This document shows, piece after piece, positions 17,277-26,146 of a stretch of 36,026 bases of DNA. The notes under the pieces were generated by a model that saw only the letters and a list, made by a program, of their open reading frames with translations, searched no databases and had not been told where the DNA came from. Source of the DNA: Pseudomonas sp. GM84 (GTDB taxonomy: Bacteria > Pseudomonadota > Gammaproteobacteria > Pseudomonadales > Pseudomonadaceae); assembly GCF_000282535.1 (NCBI RefSeq), contig NZ_AKJC01000096.1, positions 1 through 36,026 on the forward strand, read 5' to 3'. Position 1 is the stretch's first letter, and each line of letters begins with the position of its first letter. The position numbers and the translations under genes were made by a program.

Positions 17277-17467
17277 CCAGGGCGAAGCCCTGGCCATCCA
17301 CTGCCCCCCTTTTCGCGGGCCAGCACGGTCAAAACAGATATCCCGATGTCGCCCACGAGGAAGCGCAACCCCGCACAGCCCGGTCTACTGCCTGAAACAA
17401 CAACGATGACGCGGCCGTGACCACGTCACGTCCCTTCAGGCTGCCTATGGAACCGGAGCACCTGCAC

Positions 17468-18799
17468 ATGTCCGCATCTCATGAGGTATCCCCCACCACG
17501 CTACGCCGCGTCATCGCCGCCTCGGCCATCGGCAACTTCGTCGAATGGTTCGACTTCGCCGTGTACGGCTTTCTCGCCACCCTCATCGCCAGCCAGTTCT
17601 TCCCCAGCGGCGATGCCAGCGTGGCGCTGCTCAAGACCTTCGCCGTGTTCGCCGTGGCCTTCGCCCTGCGGCCACTGGGCGGCATCGTGTTCGGTGCCCT
17701 GGGCGACCGGCTCGGGCGCAAGCGCATCCTGTCCCTCACCATCCTGCTGATGGCAGGCTCCACCACACTGATCGGCCTGCTGCCCACCTACGCCAGCATC
17801 GGCCTCGCCGCGCCGGCGCTGCTGACCCTGGCGCGCTGCCTGCAGGGCTTTTCCGCCGGCGGCGAGTATGCCGGGGCCTGCGCCTACCTGATGGAACATG
17901 CGCCGCGCAACCGACGCGCTTTCTATGGCAGCTTCGTGCCGGTCTCGACCTTCTCGGCCTTCGCCTGCGCAGCCGTGATCGCCTATGGCCTGGAAGCCAG
18001 CCTGTCGGCCGAAGCGATGAGCGCCTGGGGCTGGCGCATTCCGTTCCTGGTGGCCGCGCCGCTGGGGCTGGTGGGCCTGTACCTGCGCTGGCGGATGGAA
18101 GAAACCCCGGCCTTCCGCCAGGCCCTGGCCGAAGGCAAGGCCCATGAACACTCACCGCTCAAGGAAACCCTGCGCAGCCATGGCCGGACCCTCCGCAACC
18201 TGGGGGCGTTCATTTCGTTGACGGCATTGTCGTTCTATATGTTCACCACCTACTTCGCCACCTACCTGCAACTGGTCGGCAACCTGACCCGTGCCCAATC
18301 GCTGCTGGTGACCACCGTGGCGCTGCTGTTCGCCGCGGTCGGCTGCCCGCTGGCCGGGGCGTTTTCGGACCGCGTCGGGCGGCGCAAGACCATCGGCTTT
18401 ACCTGCCTGTGGGTGATGGTCTGTGTGTTCCCCGCGTATTGGCTGGCCAGCTCCGGCTCGATGTCGGGGGCGCTGCTGGGGGTGATCCTGCTGGCGGTGG
18501 GAGCGCTGTGCAGTGGGGTGGTTACTGCTGCGCTGCTGTCGGAGAGCTTTCCGACCCGCACGCGGTATACCGCTTCGGCCATTACTTACAATGTGGCCTA
18601 CACGCTGTTTGGCGGTACTGCGCCGCTGGTGGCAACCTGGTTGATCGGGTTGACCGGTAGTAGCCTGGCGCCGGCGTTCTACCTGGTGGTGATTGCTTTG
18701 GTGGCGCTGGTGGGGGGGTTGGCGTTGCCGGAAACGGCGCGGATTTCGTTGCATGACGAGCCGGGGGTCGATAGGCACCGGCAGGCTGCTCGCGTTTGA
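17468..18799 (+). CDS. MFS transporter, metabolite:H+ symporter (MHS) family
   Basis: This 443-residue inner-membrane carrier shows MHS/ProP-type motifs: ASAIGNFVEWFDFAVYGF at the N-terminus, RPLGGIVFGALGDRLGRKR between helices 2 and 3, RCLQGFSAGGEYAG in helix 4, and SDRVGRRK between helices 8 and 9. The family imports betaines, proline, organic acids or related solutes with protons. The start ATG at 17468 has GGAG 9 bases upstream; an ATG seven codons earlier is less well placed. No enzyme gene is adjacent, so the substrate is open. It is convergent with czcA across a REP pair. Confidence 0.92.
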   Translation: MSASHEVSPTTLRRVIAASAIGNFVEWFDFAVYGFLATLIASQFFPSGDASVALLKTFAVFAVAFALRPLGGIVFGALGDRLGRKRILSLTILLMAGSTTLIGLLPTYASIGLAAPALLTLARCLQGFSAGGEYAGACAYLMEHAPRNRRAFYGSFVPVSTFSAFACAAVIAYGLEASLSAEAMSAWGWRIPFLVAAPLGLVGLYLRWRMEETPAFRQALAEGKAHEHSPLKETLRSHGRTLRNLGAFISLTALSFYMFTTYFATYLQLVGNLTRAQSLLVTTVALLFAAVGCPLAGAFSDRVGRRKTIGFTCLWVMVCVFPAYWLASSGSMSGALLGVILLAVGALCSGVVTAALLSESFPTRTRYTASAITYNVAYTLFGGTAPLVATWLIGLTGSSLAPAFYLVVIALVALVGGLALPETARISLHDEPGVDRHRQAARV

Positions 18800-18806
18800 A
18801 ACGGGG

Positions 18807-18924
18807 GGCTGCTTTGCAGCCCATTCGCGGGACAAGCCCGCTCCCACAGGTCCTTCACTGCATTCAAACCCTGTAGTCAACCTGTGGGAGCGGGCTTGTC
18901 CCGCGAATGGGCCGCAAAGCGGCC
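18807..18924. repeat. Inverted REP pair at a convergent junction
   Basis: REP copies at 18824-18848 (inverted) and 18883-18907, each flanked outside by a small hairpin (GGCTGCTTTGCAGCC and GGCCGCAAAGCGGCC). The element occupies almost the whole gap between the 3' ends of the MHS carrier and czcA. Confidence 0.9.
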
Positions 18925-18930
18925 CCTGCT

Positions 18931-21900
18931 TCACACCTCTTCGCGCCGGTACGCCCACTGGTACAGCGCCGGCAACACCAGCAAGGTCAACGCCGTCGAC
19001 GACAGGATCCCACCAATCACCACCGTCGCCAGCGGCCGCTGCACTTCGGCACCGGTGCCGGTGGCCAAGGCCATCGGGATGAACCCCAGTGACGCCACCA
19101 AGGCGGTCATCAGCACCGGCCGCAAGCGCGTCAGCGCCCCCTCCTCGACCGCCACCCGCAAGCTGCGGCCCTCCTCACGCAGGCTTCGGATAAAGGCAAT
19201 CATCACCAGGCCGTTGAGCACCGCCACGCCGGACAAGGCGATAAAACCCACCCCTGCGGAAATCGACAGGGGAATGTCACGCAGCCACAGCGCCAGCACC
19301 CCGCCGGTCAAGGCGAAGGGAATGCCCGTGAACACCAGCAGACCATCCTTGAGGTTGTTGAACATCATCAGCAGCAGCGCCATGACCAGCAGCAACGCCA
19401 CCGGCACCACCACCTGCAGGCGCTCGGCCGCCGACTGCAACTGTTCGAACTGGCCGCCCCAGCGGGTCCAGTAGCCGGGCGGTATCGCCACTTGCTCGCG
19501 CAACCCCAGCTCGGCCTGCTCGACGAACGAGCCCAGGTCACGCCCGCGCACGTTGGCACTGACCACCACCACCCGCTTGCCATCCTCGCGGCTGACCTGG
19601 TTCGGCCCCAGTTGCAGGTTCAGCGTGGCGACTTGCGCCAACGGGATGAAGCCGATTTGCGCGGCCCCGGCCGAGGCGCTCGCGGGCACGGGAATCAGCA
19701 GGCTGGACAAGCCATCGACATCGGTGCGCAACGCCTCGGGCAGGCGCACGACCATGTCGAAGCGGCGGTCGCCCTGGTACAGCGTGCCCGCCGTGCGACC
19801 GCCAACGGCAATGGCGATGGCGTCCTGCACGTCACCCACATTGAGGCCATGACGGGCAGCCTTGTCGCGGTCGATATCGATGGTCAGCACCGGCAGGCCG
19901 GTGGTCTGCTCGACCTTCACTTCCGAGGCGCCCGGCACTTGCTGCAGGCTGCTGGCGATTTGCGCGGCGGTGCGGTTGAGCACGTCCATGTCGTCACCGT
20001 ACAGCTTGACCGCCACGTCACTGCGTACGCCGGAAATCAGCTCGTTGAAGCGCAGCTGGATCGGTTGCGACAACTCATGGTTGCTGCCCGGCACACTGGC
20101 GGCCGCGCGCTGCACTTCGGCGATCAGCGCTTCACGCGACTTGCCAGGGTCCGACCACTGCTCTTGAGGGCGCAACATCACGTAGGCGTCGGAAATGTTC
20201 GGCGGCATCGGGTCGGAGGCGATCTCGGCGGTGCCGGTGCGGGCAAACACCCGCTGCACTTCCGGCACCTGGGTGATGATCGCCTGCTCCAGGCGCTGCT
20301 GCATGTCCACCGACTGCGACAGGCTGGTGCCCGGCACCCGCAGGGACTGCAGGGCAAAGTCACCCTCGCTGAGGCTGGGGATGAACTCGCTGCCCATGCG
20401 GCTGGCCATGACCCCGGACAACACCACCAGCACGGCCGCCGCGCTGAAGGCCAGCTTGCGCCGGCCCAGCACCCAGGCCAGTACCGGGGCATAGCGCTGG
20501 CGCGCGGTGCGCATCACCAGGCCTTCCTCTTCCTTGACCTTGCCGGTGACGAAGAGCGCGATGGCTGCGGGCACGAAGGTCACCGACAGGATCATGGCGC
20601 CCAGCAGCGCGATCACCACGGTGAAGGCCATGGGGTGGAACATCTTGCCCTCGACGCCCGTCAGGGCAAAGATCGGCAGGTACACCACCATGATGATCAG
20701 CTGACCGTAGATCAGCGGCCGACGGGCCTCCCGGGCCGCAGCGAACACCTCGTGGAAGCGCTCGCTGCGGCTGAGCATGCGGCCATGGCGCTGCTGGGCA
20801 TGGGCCAGGCGGCGGATGGCGTTCTCGACAATCACCACCGCACCGTCGACGATGATGCCGAAATCGAGCGCGCCAAGGCTCATCAGGTTGGCGCTGACCT
20901 TGTTGCTGAACATGCCGGTAAAGGTGAACAGCATCGACAGCGGAATGACCATGGCGGTGATCAGCGCCGCGCGGATGTTGCCGAGGAACAGGAACAGCAC
21001 GGCAATCACCAGGATCGCGCCTTCGACCAGGTTCTTCTTGACCGTGGCGATGGCCTTTTCGACCAGGTGGGTGCGGTCGTACACCGTCACCGCGACCACC
21101 CCTTTGGGCAGGTTGCGGTTGATGTCCACCAGCTTGGCCGCCACCGCCTGGGACACGGTGCGGCTGTTCTCGCCGATCAGCATGAACACCGTGCCCAGTA
21201 CCACCTCGCGGCCATTCTCGGTGGCCGCGCCCGAGCGCAGCTCCTGGCCCAGACCGACCTGGGCCACATGGCTGACGCGGATCGGCGTGCCATCGGCCGT
21301 GGAGATGACGATGTTGGCGATGTCCTCGGCCGTGGCCACCTGCCCCGGCGCGCGGATCAGCAATTGCTCGCCGTTGCGCTCGATATAGCCGGCGCCGACG
21401 TTGGCGTTGTTGCGTTCGAGGGCGCCGATTAAGTCGTTGAGGGTCAGCTTGTAGGCTGCCAAGCGCTTGGGCTCCGGGGCGATCAGGTACTGCTTGGCAT
21501 GGCCGCCGATGCTGTTGACCTCGGCCACCCCTGGCACGTTGCGCAGCTGCGGCTTGATGATCCAGTCCTGGATCTCGCGCAGGTCGGTGGCCGTGTACGG
21601 CGTGCCGTCATCCTTGAGCGCGCCCTCCTCGGCCTCGACCGTCCACAGGAAGATTTCCCCAAGGCCGGTGGAAATCGGCCCCATGCCGGACTCGATCCCT
21701 TCGGGCAACTGCGCCCGGGCGACCTGCAGGCGTTCGTTGACCAGTTGGCGGGCGAAGAACAGATCGGTGCCGTCATCGAAGATCACCGTCACCTGGGACA
21801 GCCCGGAGCGCGACAGCGAGCGGGTCTGCTTGAGCCCCGGCAGGCCGGCCATGGCGGTCTCGATGGCGTAGGTAATGCGCTGTTCGGTTTCCAGCGGCGA

Positions 21901-22068
21901 GTAACCGGGCGCAGCGGTGTTGATCTGCACCTGGACGTTGGTGATGTCGGGCACCGCGTCGATGGGCAGTTTCTGGTAGCTGTGGATACCCACGGCCGCC
22001 ATCAGCACCACGGCGAGCATCACCACCAGGCGTTGCTCGATGGCGAATTGGATCAGGCGTTCGAACAT
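18931..22068 (-). CDS. czcA: CzcA-type heavy-metal efflux RND pump
   Basis: This 1045-residue inner-membrane proton antiporter drives metal cations out through a CzcB adaptor and CzcC outer-membrane channel. The helix-4 motif LDFGIIVDGAVVIVENA places Asp402, Asp408 and Glu415 exactly where the C. metallidurans CzcA proton-relay residues lie, which is the HME1 (Co/Zn/Cd) pattern and not the Cu/Ag (CusA) one. Twelve transmembrane segments and two large periplasmic loops are present. The ATG at 22068 (MFERLIQFAIEQR) is chosen over an upstream in-frame start 16 codons earlier. It is the last gene of czcC-czcB-czcA and starts 16 bases after the czcB stop. Metal specificity is inferred from the motif only. 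Confidence 0.95.
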   Translation of the reverse strand: MFERLIQFAIEQRLVVMLAVVLMAAVGIHSYQKLPIDAVPDITNVQVQINTAAPGYSPLETEQRITYAIETAMAGLPGLKQTRSLSRSGLSQVTVIFDDGTDLFFARQLVNERLQVARAQLPEGIESGMGPISTGLGEIFLWTVEAEEGALKDDGTPYTATDLREIQDWIIKPQLRNVPGVAEVNSIGGHAKQYLIAPEPKRLAAYKLTLNDLIGALERNNANVGAGYIERNGEQLLIRAPGQVATAEDIANIVISTADGTPIRVSHVAQVGLGQELRSGAATENGREVVLGTVFMLIGENSRTVSQAVAAKLVDINRNLPKGVVAVTVYDRTHLVEKAIATVKKNLVEGAILVIAVLFLFLGNIRAALITAMVIPLSMLFTFTGMFSNKVSANLMSLGALDFGIIVDGAVVIVENAIRRLAHAQQRHGRMLSRSERFHEVFAAAREARRPLIYGQLIIMVVYLPIFALTGVEGKMFHPMAFTVVIALLGAMILSVTFVPAAIALFVTGKVKEEEGLVMRTARQRYAPVLAWVLGRRKLAFSAAAVLVVLSGVMASRMGSEFIPSLSEGDFALQSLRVPGTSLSQSVDMQQRLEQAIITQVPEVQRVFARTGTAEIASDPMPPNISDAYVMLRPQEQWSDPGKSREALIAEVQRAAASVPGSNHELSQPIQLRFNELISGVRSDVAVKLYGDDMDVLNRTAAQIASSLQQVPGASEVKVEQTTGLPVLTIDIDRDKAARHGLNVGDVQDAIAIAVGGRTAGTLYQGDRRFDMVVRLPEALRTDVDGLSSLLIPVPASASAGAAQIGFIPLAQVATLNLQLGPNQVSREDGKRVVVVSANVRGRDLGSFVEQAELGLREQVAIPPGYWTRWGGQFEQLQSAAERLQVVVPVALLLVMALLLMMFNNLKDGLLVFTGIPFALTGGVLALWLRDIPLSISAGVGFIALSGVAVLNGLVMIAFIRSLREEGRSLRVAVEEGALTRLRPVLMTALVASLGFIPMALATGTGAEVQRPLATVVIGGILSSTALTLLVLPALYQWAYRREEV

Positions 22069-22084
22069 GCAAGCGTCCCCGCAA

Positions 22085-23287
22085 TCAATGGCTGTGCTCG
22101 GCGGAGCCTTTGCCAAGCTCCGACTTGAGGACGAAGCTGCCCGCGGCAGCCACCTGGGTACCGGCGTCCAGGCCGGCGGTGATCTCTACCTGGCCGGCGT
22201 CGCGACGGCCGATCTGCACGGGGCGTGCCTCGAAGCCTTCCGCGGTACGGGCAAACACCACGGTCTGCTCCTCCCAGCTCTGCAGCGCGCTTTGCGGCAC
22301 CACCACGGCGGCGTTGACGCGCTCGGCGCTGACCGCGATGGAGACGAACAGCCCAGGGCGCCAGGCGCCGTCCGGGTTGGCCAGAGTGGCGCGGGCGGTG
22401 GCGGCGCGGTTCTGCTCGCCGAGCAGGCTGCCGACGTAGTTGATCTGGCCCTCGACCTGGGCGCCCAGGTCCGGCGCGCTGACGATCACGCTGCGCCCGG
22501 TGGTGACCTTGGCCAGGTCGCGCGGCGCGACGGCGAACGTGGCCCAGACCCGGCTCAGGTCGGACAGGGTGAAGGCGTTGCTGGTCTCATCGACCACCTC
22601 ACCCACGGTCAGGTGCTTTTCCACCACCACCGCATCGAACGGCGCGCGCAACTCGTAGCGGTTGCCGCTGCCGGCCGGGCCCACCGCAGCGACTTTCTGC
22701 CGGGCATTGGCCATGGCGATTTCGGCTTCCTGCAGCGCCTGGCGGGCCTGCAGGTAATCCTGTTCGGCACTGATGCGTTCCTGCCACAGCTGTCGCTCAC
22801 GCTCGAAGGTGAGCCGCGCCAGCTCCAGGCGGCGCTGGGCGGCCAGCTGCTCGCTGCGCAGGTCGGAGATCTGCTGGCTGGCGATCACTGCCAGCACCTG
22901 GCCGCGCTTGACCGCCTGGCCCAGGTTGGCCTGCACCGACTCGACCACGCCAGGCACGCGGGGCACCACGTGGGCGGTGTGGTCTTCATCGAAACGGATC
23001 TCGCCGGGGAAGCTGATGGCGCTGCTCATCGCGGCCGGCGCCGCAGCCGCCAGCTGGATGCCGGCCGCTTCGATCTGGGTGTCGGACAGGTGAACCTTGC
23101 CCTCCTCTTCCTGGTGCGCCTGGGCGCTCGCTTGGCCATGGGCATGGCTGTCTTCGGCGTGCTCATGGCTGTCTTCGGCGTGGTCATCGTGCTTGCCCTG
23201 GCCGAGGTTGCCGGTCCAGGCCAGGCCGCCGAAGCCGAGCACGGCAACGGCAGCCGCCAGGAGGGCGAGCTTGCGTGGGTTATTCAT
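22085..23287 (-). CDS. czcB: CzcB-type periplasmic adaptor (membrane fusion protein)
   Basis: This 400-residue adaptor links the RND pump to the outer-membrane channel. An N-terminal hydrophobic anchor (LALLAAAVAVLGFGGLAW) is followed by a His/Asp/Glu-rich segment (about residues 33-52, with HAEDSHE and HAEDSHA in tandem) that probably binds metal. Next come lipoyl halves around a coiled-coil hairpin (about 105-215; ASQQISDLRSEQLAAQRRLE ...) and beta-barrel and membrane-proximal domains, with a terminal AEHSH. Its start overlaps the czcC stop by 8 bases (ATGAATAA), so the two genes are coupled. Confidence 0.94.
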   Translation of the reverse strand: MNNPRKLALLAAAVAVLGFGGLAWTGNLGQGKHDDHAEDSHEHAEDSHAHGQASAQAHQEEEGKVHLSDTQIEAAGIQLAAAAPAAMSSAISFPGEIRFDEDHTAHVVPRVPGVVESVQANLGQAVKRGQVLAVIASQQISDLRSEQLAAQRRLELARLTFERERQLWQERISAEQDYLQARQALQEAEIAMANARQKVAAVGPAGSGNRYELRAPFDAVVVEKHLTVGEVVDETSNAFTLSDLSRVWATFAVAPRDLAKVTTGRSVIVSAPDLGAQVEGQINYVGSLLGEQNRAATARATLANPDGAWRPGLFVSIAVSAERVNAAVVVPQSALQSWEEQTVVFARTAEGFEARPVQIGRRDAGQVEITAGLDAGTQVAAAGSFVLKSELGKGSAEHSH

Positions 23288-24533
23288 GGTTGCTCCTGCT
23301 GATCGTTGTATTGCTCAAAGCCGCTACGTCGCCATAGATGCGCTCGACCTGCGCCCGCGCATCGGTCGCCTGGGCCAGTGCCTCCAGGTACAGCGCACGC
23401 GCCTCGATCAGCGTGCGCTGGGCATCGAGTACATCGAGGAAGGCGAACTTGCCCATTTCGAAACCGCGGGTGGCGGTGTCCACGGCCTGCTGCGCCGACG
23501 GCAGGATGGTGCGTTCGTAGTCCTCCACGTCCTGCAGCGCCGTGCGCCACTGACTGACGGCGCTGCGGGTTTCGCTGCGCAGGCGCAATTCCACGGCATT
23601 GCGCAGGTCACGCGCCTGGTCGGCGCGGCGCGCGGCGGCCAGCACATTGCCCTGGTTGCGGTCGAACAGTGGCAAGGGCATGGACAGCCCGACCACGTTG
23701 ACCCGCTCGCGGTCTTCGCGGCTGTACTGGCTGCCGAGGCTGACGGTCAGGTCGGGGATGCGCTGGGCCTTTTCCGACCCCAGCGACGCGTCGCCCCGTT
23801 CGATCTGGGCGGCGGCCAGTCGCCATTCGGCGGTCTGTTCGAGCTGGGCAAGCAAGGCGTCTGTGCTGGGGGCCGCGCCTGGGGAAAGGTCGGCGGCCTG
23901 CACCTCCCGGAATGCCGCCAGCGGGCTGCCGGTCAGCCGTGCCAGGGCCTGGAAGGCCACCGTGCGCTGGGTTTCGGCGCGGCGCACCTCGGCGTGTGCC
24001 TGAGCCAGTTGAACTTGCGCGCGAGTGGCTTCCACCGGGGAGGACTGGCCGGCGGTCACACGCCCCTGCACCACTTTCAGGCCGCGCGCGGTCAGCGCCT
24101 GCGACTGCTGCGCCAGCTCCACCGCCGTCTGTGCGCGCAAGGCGGTATGGAAGGCCTGGACCACGTCGGCGCGCAAGCCGTTGCGTTGGCGTTGCAGGTC
24201 GAGCTGGGCGATGGTCTGGCCGCTGCTGGCCACGGCGATGCGCGCACCGCGCTTGCCACCGAGCTCCAGCGCCTGGCTGAGGGTGACCGTGGTGGTGCTG
24301 GTGTCGCGGCGGGTGTCTTCGACCTCCCAGGACAGCTCCGGGTTGGGGATCAGCCCGGCCTGGCGCCGTTCGCCTTCGGCGATGCCGATCTCGCGGCCGG
24401 CGGCCGCCAGCTCGGGGTTGTTGGCAAAGGCGGCAGACAGCGCTTCGGGCAGGCTCAAGCCCTGCGCGGCCTGGGCGCTGGCGGTGGCCGCGAGCAGCAG
24501 GCAGAGCACGGCGATCTTGCGGGGGATGGGCAC
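23280..24533 (-). CDS. czcC: CzcC-type outer-membrane efflux protein
   Basis: This 417-residue TolC-family protein has a signal peptide (MPIPRKIAVLCLLLAATASA) and the duplicated coiled-coil/barrel layout of outer-membrane factors: LSLPEALSAAFANNPELAAA, then RQAGLIPNPELSWEVEDTRR, and the second repeat with GLSMPLPLFDRNQGN. It forms the exit duct of the CzcCBA complex. It is the first gene of the operon, 201 bases from the divergent aroQ, and a Cus/Cop-type palindrome lies 74 bases before its ATG. Confidence 0.94.
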   Translation of the reverse strand: MPIPRKIAVLCLLLAATASAQAAQGLSLPEALSAAFANNPELAAAGREIGIAEGERRQAGLIPNPELSWEVEDTRRDTSTTTVTLSQALELGGKRGARIAVASSGQTIAQLDLQRQRNGLRADVVQAFHTALRAQTAVELAQQSQALTARGLKVVQGRVTAGQSSPVEATRAQVQLAQAHAEVRRAETQRTVAFQALARLTGSPLAAFREVQAADLSPGAAPSTDALLAQLEQTAEWRLAAAQIERGDASLGSEKAQRIPDLTVSLGSQYSREDRERVNVVGLSMPLPLFDRNQGNVLAAARRADQARDLRNAVELRLRSETRSAVSQWRTALQDVEDYERTILPSAQQAVDTATRGFEMGKFAFLDVLDAQRTLIEARALYLEALAQATDARAQVERIYGDVAALSNTTISRSNHE

Positions 24534-24606
24534 TTCAAAAGTCCTCGTCGGCGAGCGTTGCCGGAGGACTGTAGGGAGGCGTGGTTATCGGGGCGGTGGC
24601 TGGGAC

Positions 24607-24622
24607 ATTACAATTTTGTCAT
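24607..24622. promoter_or_regulatory. Cus/Cop-box-like palindrome before czcC
   Basis: ATTACAA-TT-TTGTCAT is a palindrome with one imperfect pair. It matches the known core of the CusR/CopR box (ATGACAA-NN-TTGTCAT) at all but one of 14 fixed positions. On the minus strand it is followed by TTGTAA, 18 bases and GATAAC, a plausible activator-dependent czcC promoter. The identity of the response regulator is inference. Confidence 0.6.
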
Positions 24623-24734
24623 CTCGCTTTTGCCTGGGTTCGATAATCGCCCACTTACCGGACGGGTCCGATTGACGAAACTAACCGGGTAGTACAAACA
24701 TAGGCGCATCCAAAAACAACAAAGCGATGTTGCC

Positions 24735-25184
24735 ATGAAGCCCCTTATTCTTGTGCTCAACGGCCCTAACCTGAACATGCTGGGTACCCGCGAACCCACC
24801 CAGTATGGCCGTGAAACCCTCGCCGACCTCGCCCAGGGCTGCGCCGACACCGCCCAGGCACAGGGCCTGCAGATCGAGTTCCGCCAGACCAACCACGAAG
24901 GCGAACTGATCGACTGGATCCACGCCGCGCGCGGCCGCTGCGCGGGCATCCTGATCAATCCCGGCGCCTGGACCCACACCTCGGTGGCCATCCGCGATGC
25001 GCTGGTGGCCAGTGAACTGCCGGTGATCGAAGTGCACCTGTCCAACGTGCACAAGCGCGAACCCTTCCGCCACCTGTCGTTCGTCTCGTCGATCGCCATT
25101 GGCGTGATCTGCGGCCTCGGCAGCCAAGGCTACCGCATGGCCCTCAGCCACTTCGCCGAGCTGTTGCAGGAGCACGCCGCATGA
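24735..25184 (+). CDS. aroQ: Type II 3-dehydroquinate dehydratase
   Basis: This 149-residue enzyme converts 3-dehydroquinate to 3-dehydroshikimate in the shikimate pathway, or in quinate breakdown. Family residues are all visible: the [13 protein letters not shown] start, Tyr24 of the flexible lid (QYGRETL), the active-site NPGAWTHTS loop, and His101 in EVHLSN. Type II enzymes are cytoplasmic dodecamers. It overlaps the dehydrogenase gene by four bases (ATGA), so the two proteins probably act in sequence. Confidence 0.96.
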   Translation: MKPLILVLNGPNLNMLGTREPTQYGRETLADLAQGCADTAQAQGLQIEFRQTNHEGELIDWIHAARGRCAGILINPGAWTHTSVAIRDALVASELPVIEVHLSNVHKREPFRHLSFVSSIAIGVICGLGSQGYRMALSHFAELLQEHAA

Positions 25185-26029
25185 CCCAGCCCACCATCCT
25201 GGCCGGTCTGATCGGCCGTGGCATCCAGCTGTCGCGCACCCCTGCCCTGCACGAGCACGAGGGCGATGCACAGGCGCTGCGCTACCTCTACCGCCTGATC
25301 GATGCCGACCAGTTGCAGCTCGATGACAGCGCCCTGCCCCAGTTGCTCGACGCCGCGCAGCGCACCGGTTTCACCGGGCTGAATATTACCTACCCGTTCA
25401 AGCAGGCGATCCTGCCCCTGCTCGACGAGCTGTCGGACGAGGCACGCGGTATCGGCGCGGTGAACACCGTGGTGCTCAAGGACGGCAAGCGGGTCGGCCA
25501 CAACACCGACTGCCTGGGCTTTGCCGAAGGCTTGCGCCGTGGCCTGCCGGATGTGGCACGACGCCAGGTGGTGCAGCTGGGTGCTGGCGGTGCAGGCTCC
25601 GCGGTGGCCCATGCGCTGCTGGGCGAAGGTGTCGAAAGGCTGGTGCTGTTCGAAGTGGACGCTGCGCGGGCGCAGGCGCTGGTGGACAACCTGAACCAGC
25701 GTTTCGGCGCCGGCCGAGCGGTGATCGGCAGCGACCTGGCGGGTGAGCTGGCGGCGGCGGATGGGCTGGTGAATACCACACCGGTGGGCATGGCCAAGCT
25801 GCCGGGCACGCCGTTGCCGGTCGAGTGGCTGCATGCGCGGCTGTGGGTGGCGGAGATCATCTATTTCCCGCTGGAGACCGAATTGCTGCGGGCGGCACGG
25901 GCGTTGGGTTGCCGTACCCTGGATGGCAGCAACATGGCGGTGTTTCAGGCGGTGAAGGCGTTTGAGCTGTTCAGTGGGCGGGAGGCGGATGCGCGGCGGA
26001 TGCAGGCGCATTTTGCCAGTTTCACTTGA
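25181..26029 (+). CDS. Shikimate/quinate dehydrogenase family protein (divergent AroE)
   Basis: This 282-residue NAD(P)-dependent dehydrogenase would interconvert dehydroshikimate and shikimate, or quinate and dehydroquinate. The catalytic lysine and aspartate are Lys74 (NITYPFKQ) and Asp110 (GHNTD), and the nucleotide-binding GAGGAGSAV loop follows at about 134-142. The substrate-binding N-terminus differs from housekeeping Aro[15 protein letters not shown] replaces the usual GxPIxHSxSPxxHN, as in AroE-like paralogues of pseudomonads. Immediate coupling with aroQ suggests a shared dedicated pathway, anabolic or catabolic. Which cofactor and which acid it prefers cannot be told from sequence. 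Confidence 0.9.
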   Translation: MTQPTILAGLIGRGIQLSRTPALHEHEGDAQALRYLYRLIDADQLQLDDSALPQLLDAAQRTGFTGLNITYPFKQAILPLLDELSDEARGIGAVNTVVLKDGKRVGHNTDCLGFAEGLRRGLPDVARRQVVQLGAGGAGSAVAHALLGEGVERLVLFEVDAARAQALVDNLNQRFGAGRAVIGSDLAGELAAADGLVNTTPVGMAKLPGTPLPVEWLHARLWVAEIIYFPLETELLRAARALGCRTLDGSNMAVFQAVKAFELFSGREADARRMQAHFASFT

Positions 26030-26044
26030 ATCCGCAGCGGCCCT

Positions 26045-26128
26045 TTCGCGGGGCAAGCCCGCTCCCACAGATCCCCCGCAAGCCTGAGGTCAGCGGGGTT
26101 ACTTGTGGGAGCGGGCTTGTCCCGCGAA
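26045..26128. repeat. Inverted REP pair at a convergent junction
   Basis: REP copies at 26045-26069 (inverted) and 26104-26128 fill the space between the 3' ends of the AroE-like gene and the thioredoxin-like gene. Core and orientation are the same as in the other pairs of this window. Confidence 0.9.
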
Positions 26129-26146
26129 GAGGCCGGTACAGGTAAA

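Noticed and set aside
17134..17467. Possible CRISPR-like repeat array
   Set aside because: The repeats are REP palindromes and a two-copy direct repeat with no regular spacers and no cas genes.
19492..21432. 646-codon open frame on the plus strand opposite czcA
   Set aside because: Low-complexity Gln/His/Arg/Ala translation without motifs, fully inside a well-supported czcA.
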